64,000 nucleotides of DNA, taken from assembly GCF_017894365.1 (NCBI RefSeq), contig NZ_CP059467.1, forward strand, positions 3,658,001-3,722,000. The letters run 5' to 3'. The notes under the pieces were generated by a model. It worked only from the letters and a program-made list of their open reading frames with translations. It had not been told where the DNA came from and did not search any database. Shown one piece after another: positions 59,541 to 64,000 of this stretch. The position numbers and the translations under genes were made by a program. Each line of letters begins with the position of its first letter. Within the stretch, counting starts at the first letter, position 1. Source of the DNA: Aromatoleum bremense. GTDB taxonomy: Bacteria > Pseudomonadota > Gammaproteobacteria > Burkholderiales > Rhodocyclaceae.

Positions 59541-60715
59541 CAGATAACGACACCCACTTTGCCGCCCTTGTCGATTTGGTTGGCACGCTGTACGGGGGCG
59601 ACCCAACGCCCTTGCATCGCCCGGTTTTCGAAGGCAACGAAAAGCAATACCTGATCGACTGCATCGACTCGAACTTCGTGTCCTCGGTGGGGGCGCGCGT
59701 GACCGAGTTCGAAGAGCGGATCGCCGGCTTTACCGGTGCACGGTTCGCGGTTGCAACGGTTAACGGCACGGCCGCGCTGCACGTCGCCCTGCAACTCGCC
59801 GGCGTGGAGCGCGGCGATGAGGTGATCAGCCAGGCGCTCACGTTCATCGCGACCTGCAATGCGCTGACTTACGCCGGTGCCCGGCCGGTCTTTATCGATG
59901 TGGACCGGGACACCCTGGGCCTGAGCCCGGGGGCGCTGAGAGCCTGGCTTGCAGCGAACGTTGCAATGCGTGACGGGCAGGCCTTCAACCGGGCTACTGG
60001 CGCGCGGATTGCGGCCTGCGTGCCGATGCACACGTTCGGCTTGCCCTGCCGCATCGAAGAGATCGTCGCGATCTGTGATGAGTACGGGATACCCGTCGTG
60101 GAAGATACCGCGGAGTCGCTCGGCAGCTACGTCGGCGAACGGCATACCGGCACCTTCGGACGGCTCGCGACGTTCAGCTTCAACGGCAACAAGATCATCA
60201 CCACCGGCGGGGGCGGGATGATCGTGACCGACGATGAGGAACTGGCCAGGCGCGCCAAGCACCTGACGACGACGGCGAAGATTCCGCATCCGTACGAGTT
60301 CGTGCACGACGAGGTCGGCTACAACTACCGGTTGCCCAACGTGAATGCCGCGCTCGGCTGCGCGCAGATGGAAAAGCTGCCCGCGATGCTGGCGATCAAG
60401 GCCGATGTGGCGCGGCGCTATGCGGCGTTTTGCGAGGAGCATGGCATCCGCTATGTCGGCGCACCGCCGGGCACGCGACCGAATTTCTGGCTGAACGCGA
60501 TCGTGCTCGACTCGCGCGCGGAACGTGATGCGCTGCTGGAATACACCAACAGCCGGGGCGTCATGACGCGGCCGATCTGGCGTTTGATGTCGTCGTTGGA
60601 GATGTTCAAGGATTGCCAGCACGATGGGCTGGAAAACTCGCGCTGGCTCGAGGATCGCGTCGTGAATCTTCCTTCCAGCGTTCCCGAAAGCGAATTCTGG
60701 AGACTCCAGCAATGA
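59537..60715 (+). CDS. LegC-type PLP-dependent sugar aminotransferase
   Basis: This 392-residue aminotransferase of the DegT/DnrJ/EryC1 family starts MTDNDTHFAALVDLVGTLYG. Key regions are VFEGNEKQYLIDCIDSNFVSS, VATVNGTAALHVALQLAG for cofactor phosphate binding, VVEDTAESLGSY and the PLP-Lys region FSFNGNKIITTGGGGMIVTDD. LegC-type enzymes aminate the 4-keto sugar produced by the LegB-like 4,6-dehydratase, and that gene follows with a 4-bp overlap. The pair makes a UDP-4-amino-4,6-dideoxy-GlcNAc-type precursor, which may be N-acetylated by the GNAT protein at 62575. Confidence 0.9.
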   Translation: MTDNDTHFAALVDLVGTLYGGDPTPLHRPVFEGNEKQYLIDCIDSNFVSSVGARVTEFEERIAGFTGARFAVATVNGTAALHVALQLAGVERGDEVISQALTFIATCNALTYAGARPVFIDVDRDTLGLSPGALRAWLAANVAMRDGQAFNRATGARIAACVPMHTFGLPCRIEEIVAICDEYGIPVVEDTAESLGSYVGERHTGTFGRLATFSFNGNKIITTGGGGMIVTDDEELARRAKHLTTTAKIPHPYEFVHDEVGYNYRLPNVNAALGCAQMEKLPAMLAIKADVARRYAAFCEEHGIRYVGAPPGTRPNFWLNAIVLDSRAERDALLEYTNSRGVMTRPIWRLMSSLEMFKDCQHDGLENSRWLEDRVVNLPSSVPESEFWRLQQ

Positions 60716-61899
60716 ATGTGCTTCAACTGATCGGGCGCGAGCGCCTGTTGTTCGATACCGACCTCGCGCGCGAGGAAAAGCGCTTGACCGAGCTGGTGAA
60801 AGGCAGCCGTTTTCTGGTGATCGGCGGGGCGGGGTCGATTGGCCAGGCGGTTACGCGCGAGATCTTCAAGCGCAGGCCGCGCGTGCTGCATGTGGTCGAC
60901 ATCAGCGAGAACAACATGGTCGAGCTGGTGCGCGACATCCGCAGCACGCTGGGCTACATCGACGGCGACTTCCGCACCTTCGCGATCGACTGCGGCGGGC
61001 GGGAGTTCGACGCCCTGATGAACGCCGGGGACGGTTACGACTATGTGCTGAACCTGTCGGCGCTCAAGCACGTGCGCAGCGAGAAGGATCCGTTCACCTT
61101 GATGCGCTTGATCGAAGTGAACGTGCTCAATACGCTCGCGACCATCGCCCAGGCGCGCAGCAAGGGGGCGCGCAAGTACTTTTGCGTGTCGACCGACAAG
61201 GCGGCCAACCCGGTGAACATGATGGGCGCGAGCAAGCGGATCATGGAGATGTTCCTGATGCGCGAGAGCCTGAGCCTGCCGATTTCGACTGCGCGCTTTG
61301 CCAACGTGGCGTTTTCCGATGGCTCCTTGCTGCACGGCTTCAACCAGCGCTTTGCCAAGCGCCAGCCGATTTCGGCGCCGAACGACGTGCGCCGCTATTT
61401 CGTCACGCCGCAGGAGTCGGGCGAGCTGTGCCTGATGTCGTGCCTGCTCGGGGACAACCGCGACATCTTCTTCCCGAAGCTGAGCGAGGCGCTGCATCTG
61501 ACGCGCTTTTCCGACATCGCGGTGCGCTACCTGGAATCGCTGGGTTACGAGCCGCACGAATGCGGCAGCGAGGACGAGGCACGCGAACGCGCCGGGGAGC
61601 TGATCGCGCAGCGCAAGTGGCCGGTGTATTTCTTCGCCAGCGACACCACCGGCGAAAAGGACTTCGAGGAGTTCTTTACCGAGCGCGAGACGCTCGACAT
61701 GGCGCGCTTCGACACCGTCGGTGTGATCAAGAACGCGGCCGAGTTCGATGGCGCCCGTCTGGACGGCTTTGTCGCCCGCATCGAGGCGATCCGCGCCCAG
61801 CTGACCTGGGACAAGGCGGAGATCGTCGCGCTCTTCAACGAGATGATCCCGGACTTCGACCACAAGGAAACCGGCCGGTATCTGGACAATAGGATGTGA
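60712..61899 (+). CDS. UDP-GlcNAc 4,6-dehydratase (LegB/CapD-like, cytosolic)
   Basis: This 395-residue enzyme starts MNVLQLIGRERLLFDTDLAR. The NAD motif is LVIGGAGSIGQAVTREIF, and STDKAANPVNMMGASKRIMEM carries the family's MxxxK in place of YxxxK. VNVLNTLATIAQARSKG and RYFVTPQESGELCLM are also typical. It lacks the transmembrane N-terminus of WbpM-type enzymes. It converts UDP-GlcNAc into the 4-keto-6-deoxy intermediate for the aminotransferase. It overlaps the LegC-like gene by 4 bp and precedes the initiating transferase by 1 bp. Confidence 0.88.
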   Translation: MNVLQLIGRERLLFDTDLAREEKRLTELVKGSRFLVIGGAGSIGQAVTREIFKRRPRVLHVVDISENNMVELVRDIRSTLGYIDGDFRTFAIDCGGREFDALMNAGDGYDYVLNLSALKHVRSEKDPFTLMRLIEVNVLNTLATIAQARSKGARKYFCVSTDKAANPVNMMGASKRIMEMFLMRESLSLPISTARFANVAFSDGSLLHGFNQRFAKRQPISAPNDVRRYFVTPQESGELCLMSCLLGDNRDIFFPKLSEALHLTRFSDIAVRYLESLGYEPHECGSEDEARERAGELIAQRKWPVYFFASDTTGEKDFEEFFTERETLDMARFDTVGVIKNAAEFDGARLDGFVARIEAIRAQLTWDKAEIVALFNEMIPDFDHKETGRYLDNRM

Positions 61900-61900
61900 C

Positions 61901-62578
61901 ATGCAGCGAATTCTGGACATTCTTTTTTCGGGCCTGGCGTTGCTGGTGCTGTCGCCGCTTCTGGTGCCGGTGATGATCGCGCTGCGTCTGAGCGGCGAAG
62001 GCGAAGTCTTCTACGTGCAGCAGCGCGTCGGCCGCGGCGGCAAGTCGTTCGGCCTGTACAAGTTCGCGACGATGCTGAAGAACAGCCCGAATCTCGGCAC
62101 CGGCACGGTCACGTTGAAGAACGACCCGCGCGTGCTGCCGCTCGGCGGTTTCCTGCGCAAGACGAAGATCAACGAGCTGCCGCAACTGCTGAACATCCTG
62201 TTCGGCGACATGAGCATCGTCGGCCCGCGACCGCAGACGCAACGCTGCTTCGATGCGTTTCCGCCGGCGTCGCAGGCGCAGATCGTGAAGGTGCGGCCCG
62301 GGCTGTCGGGAATCGGCTCGATCGTCTTCAGGGGCGAGGAGGATATGCTGCACGCCAGCGCCGCGCCCGAGCGCTTCTACGATGAAGTGATCATGCCGTA
62401 CAAGGGAAAGCTGGAAGAGTGGTACGTGGCGAACCAGGGGCTGCGGACGTATTTCGCCTGCATTGTGATGACGGTGTGGGTGGTGCTGTGCCCTGCGTCG
62501 CGAGTGACCTGGAAGGCCTTTCGCGGGCTGCCGCAGCCGCCCGACGCGCTGCAGGGCGCAGTGGGTTACGGCCAATGA
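61901..62578 (+). CDS. PglC-like phosphoglycosyl transferase (initiating enzyme)
   Basis: This 225-residue bacterial sugar transferase starts [20 protein letters not shown] with a single re-entrant membrane helix. Motifs follow: [55 protein letters not shown] and [14 protein letters not shown]. Such monotopic enzymes transfer a sugar-1-phosphate to undecaprenyl phosphate. The family includes PglC, which uses UDP-diNAc-bacillosamine, the likely product of the preceding genes. The WecA-like enzyme at 40161 is a second candidate initiator. Confidence 0.9.
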   Translation: MQRILDILFSGLALLVLSPLLVPVMIALRLSGEGEVFYVQQRVGRGGKSFGLYKFATMLKNSPNLGTGTVTLKNDPRVLPLGGFLRKTKINELPQLLNILFGDMSIVGPRPQTQRCFDAFPPASQAQIVKVRPGLSGIGSIVFRGEEDMLHASAAPERFYDEVIMPYKGKLEEWYVANQGLRTYFACIVMTVWVVLCPASRVTWKAFRGLPQPPDALQGAVGYGQ

Positions 62579-63165
62579 GTGCGGATCGAAAAGGCGATAT
62601 TTACCGGCAGGTCGCGCAGCTCCACCTCGATGGGCTCAACAGCGGCTTCCTCGCCAAGCTGGGCCCCGGGGTTCTGGCGCTGATGTACGAGGCAATCGAT
62701 CGGGCGTCGGGTAGTGTGCTGTTGGTTGAATGCGACGGCGAGCGCGTCGTGGGCTTCGTTTCAGGCGGGCTCGGCATGCGGCCGGTCTACCGGCAGATGC
62801 TGCGCAGGCCGTTCGCGCTGGCGCTGAGCCTGCTTCCGAGCTTGCTGCATCCGTCGCGCATCGTCCAGGTGCTCGAGGTTCTTCGCTATGGCCGAAAGGC
62901 TGGAACGAATACCGCGCTGCCCGCGGCCGAGCTCCTGAGCATCGTCGTCGCGCCCGAGTCACGCGGCCGGGGCGTGGCCGAGCGGCTTTACCGGCGCCTG
63001 CTCGTGCACTTCGGCGCGGAGGGCATCGCGGCCTTCAGGATAACGGTGGGTGGCAAGCTCTCACGGGCGCATGCGTTCTATAAGAAGATGGGGGCAAAGC
63101 CCGTCGCGGAAATCGAAGTACACGCCGGGGAGCGGTCTGTGGTGTACGCGCATGAGACTGCGTGA
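62575..63165 (+). CDS. GNAT N-acetyltransferase
   Basis: This 196-residue protein overlaps the PglC-like gene by 4 bp (ATGA). It starts [20 protein letters not shown]. The acetyl-CoA-binding motif is LLSIVVAPESRGRGVAERLYRRL, with RAHAFYKKMGAKPVAEIEVH near the end. These are standard GNAT features. In this operon it may acetylate the 4-amino group of the dideoxysugar, replacing PglD. That role is inferred from position only. Confidence 0.83.
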   Translation: MSADRKGDIYRQVAQLHLDGLNSGFLAKLGPGVLALMYEAIDRASGSVLLVECDGERVVGFVSGGLGMRPVYRQMLRRPFALALSLLPSLLHPSRIVQVLEVLRYGRKAGTNTALPAAELLSIVVAPESRGRGVAERLYRRLLVHFGAEGIAAFRITVGGKLSRAHAFYKKMGAKPVAEIEVHAGERSVVYAHETA

Positions 63166-63370
63166 GTCGTTTACACAGGTGAGGGCATCGACCTGATCGT
63201 GTTTGCGCTCTCACGCGCTGTTACCATCACGGCCTTTGCAACTGCCGAGTCGGGGTGGTCTGTCAGTGCTGCATGGATTGGGTGAGCTTGGGCGGCGCGC
63301 GCGCTGCACGCTGTTGAATGCATTGGGTCTCGTCGGGGCCGACCGTGCGAGCGGCGGTGGATCGGTGTTC
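63166..63370. other. intergenic gap before the CapD-like gene
   Basis: About 205 bp with no recognised gene. The frame of the downstream gene is open for part of this region, so a longer protein starting with an unusual codon is possible. No clear promoter was identified. Confidence 0.3.
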
Positions 63371-64000
63371 ATGGGTCGTTGGTTCCAGCGCATGCGCTCG
63401 CGCGTGCTGGTGCTCGCCTACGACCTCGTCATGCTCGCGCTGGCGTGGGCGCTGGCGTATTGGACGCGCTTCAACCTGGGCCACGTACCGGCTGAATTCG
63501 TCGCCGAGGCCGGGCGGATGTTGCCGCTGGTGGTGCTGGTGGTGGGCTCGGTGTATTGGGGCTTCGGACTTTATCGCGGGGTGTGGCGGTTCGCGTCGCT
63601 GACCGACCTGGCGAAGATCGTCCAGGCGGTGCTGGTCGGCACCACGTTGCTGCTCGCCATCCTGTTCGTATTCAACCGCGTGGCCTATGTGCCGCGGTCG
63701 CTGCCGATGCTGTTCGTGGTCTACCAGATCATGCTGCTGGCCGGCCCGCGCCTGATGTACCGTTGGGTGAAGGACCGGCGCATCGATCCCGGCACCGGCA
63801 AGCGGGTGCTGATCGTGGGCGCCGGGTCGGATGGCGAGATGCTGGTGCGGGATCTGCTGCAGGACCGTGATGCCGGCTACCTGCCGATCGCCTTCGTCGA
63901 TGATCACCACCACCGCCTTGGCCGCACCCTGCACGGCGTGCCGATTCGCGGCACCATCGACGAGCTGCCGCGGGTGGTGGATGTCTTCGGCATCGACCTG
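63371..64000 (+). CDS. membrane nucleotide-sugar epimerase/dehydratase, CapD/WbpM-like (N-terminal part)
   Basis: The first 210 codons of a gene that runs off the right edge. The start MGRWFQRMRSRVLVLAYDLV leads to four hydrophobic segments (AYDLVMLALAWALAYW, LPLVVLVVGSVYWGFGLY, VQAVLVGTTLLLAILFVF, MLFVVYQIMLLAGP). A Rossmann-like CoA-binding-type domain follows (KRVLIVGAGSDGEMLVRDLL), then AFVDDHHHRLGRTLHGVPIRG. This is the N-terminal layout of WbpM/PglF/CapD enzymes, UDP-GlcNAc 4,6-dehydratases. The catalytic dehydratase domain would follow beyond the edge. It would duplicate the function of the LegB-like enzyme in a membrane form. Confidence 0.88.
   Translation, partial: MGRWFQRMRSRVLVLAYDLVMLALAWALAYWTRFNLGHVPAEFVAEAGRMLPLVVLVVGSVYWGFGLYRGVWRFASLTDLAKIVQAVLVGTTLLLAILFVFNRVAYVPRSLPMLFVVYQIMLLAGPRLMYRWVKDRRIDPGTGKRVLIVGAGSDGEMLVRDLLQDRDAGYLPIAFVDDHHHRLGRTLHGVPIRGTIDELPRVVDVFGIDL

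Overview
The window reads as a chromosomal segment of a GC-rich betaproteobacterium, most probably Rhodocyclales (Azoarcus/Aromatoleum/Thauera type). The housekeeping set (lysS, minCDE, hslO, tex, mnmC), the hpnCDE squalene genes and the strongly GC-biased codon use support this. The genus is inferred from general protein resemblance, not from a search.

Region 1 (1-30.8 kb) is core-like and densely packed. It holds the start of mnmC, a transporter-like c-di-GMP phosphodiesterase sensor with a small membrane partner, lysS, a chemoreceptor, minCDE, an Hsp33 homologue lacking its redox cysteines, tex, a sugar-phosphate mutarotase, an acyl-CoA-synthetase/GNAT fusion, a PAS histidine kinase, selU/selD (2-selenouridine tRNA modification), tesA with a ybbA-like ATPase, hpnCDE, and an ABC ATPase/FtsX permease/secreted AttH-like operon. 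A tRNA-Leu(UAG) follows.

Region 2 (30.9-38.4 kb) begins a surface-polysaccharide locus just after the tRNA: PHP-type phosphatase, Wza-like export protein and Wzc-like tyrosine autokinase, followed by an unusual membrane J-domain protein, a FecR-like secreted protein and a TPR/beta-sandwich membrane protein.

Region 3 (38.4-52.2 kb) is a mosaic of polysaccharide precursor genes (WecA-like transferase, TviB-like dehydrogenase, TviC-like epimerase) and stability or conflict genes: Rpn-type nuclease, DUF4160/DUF2442 pair, VapBC-like pair, Fic protein, archaeal-type ATPase, and an MqsA antitoxin with a SecB-like chaperone. It carries several scars: a 118-bp direct repeat with a promoter, truncated copies of the epimerase and dehydrogenase genes, a fragment of the TPR gene, and REP-like palindromes.

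Region 4 (52.2-56.2 kb) is clearly AT-richer and encodes a Wzy-like polymerase, glycosyltransferase, Wzx-like flippase and hexapeptide acyltransferase, probably acquired horizontally. It ends at a decayed IS5-family transposase.

Region 5 (57.1-64 kb) returns to high GC: glycosyltransferase, orphan AAA ATPase, LegC-like aminotransferase, LegB/CapD-like dehydratase, PglC-like initiating transferase, GNAT, and the start of a membrane CapD/WbpM-like enzyme. Together these genes fit a Wzx/Wzy-type capsule or exopolysaccharide made of N-acetylated amino-sugars, with a GalNAcA-type uronic acid and a bacillosamine-type sugar as plausible components.

The most interesting item is the 49.1-50.6 kb module: an apparent toxin-antitoxin-chaperone (TAC) locus of MqsRAC type whose toxin is reduced to a C-terminal remnant fused to a broken copy of the neighbouring epimerase gene.
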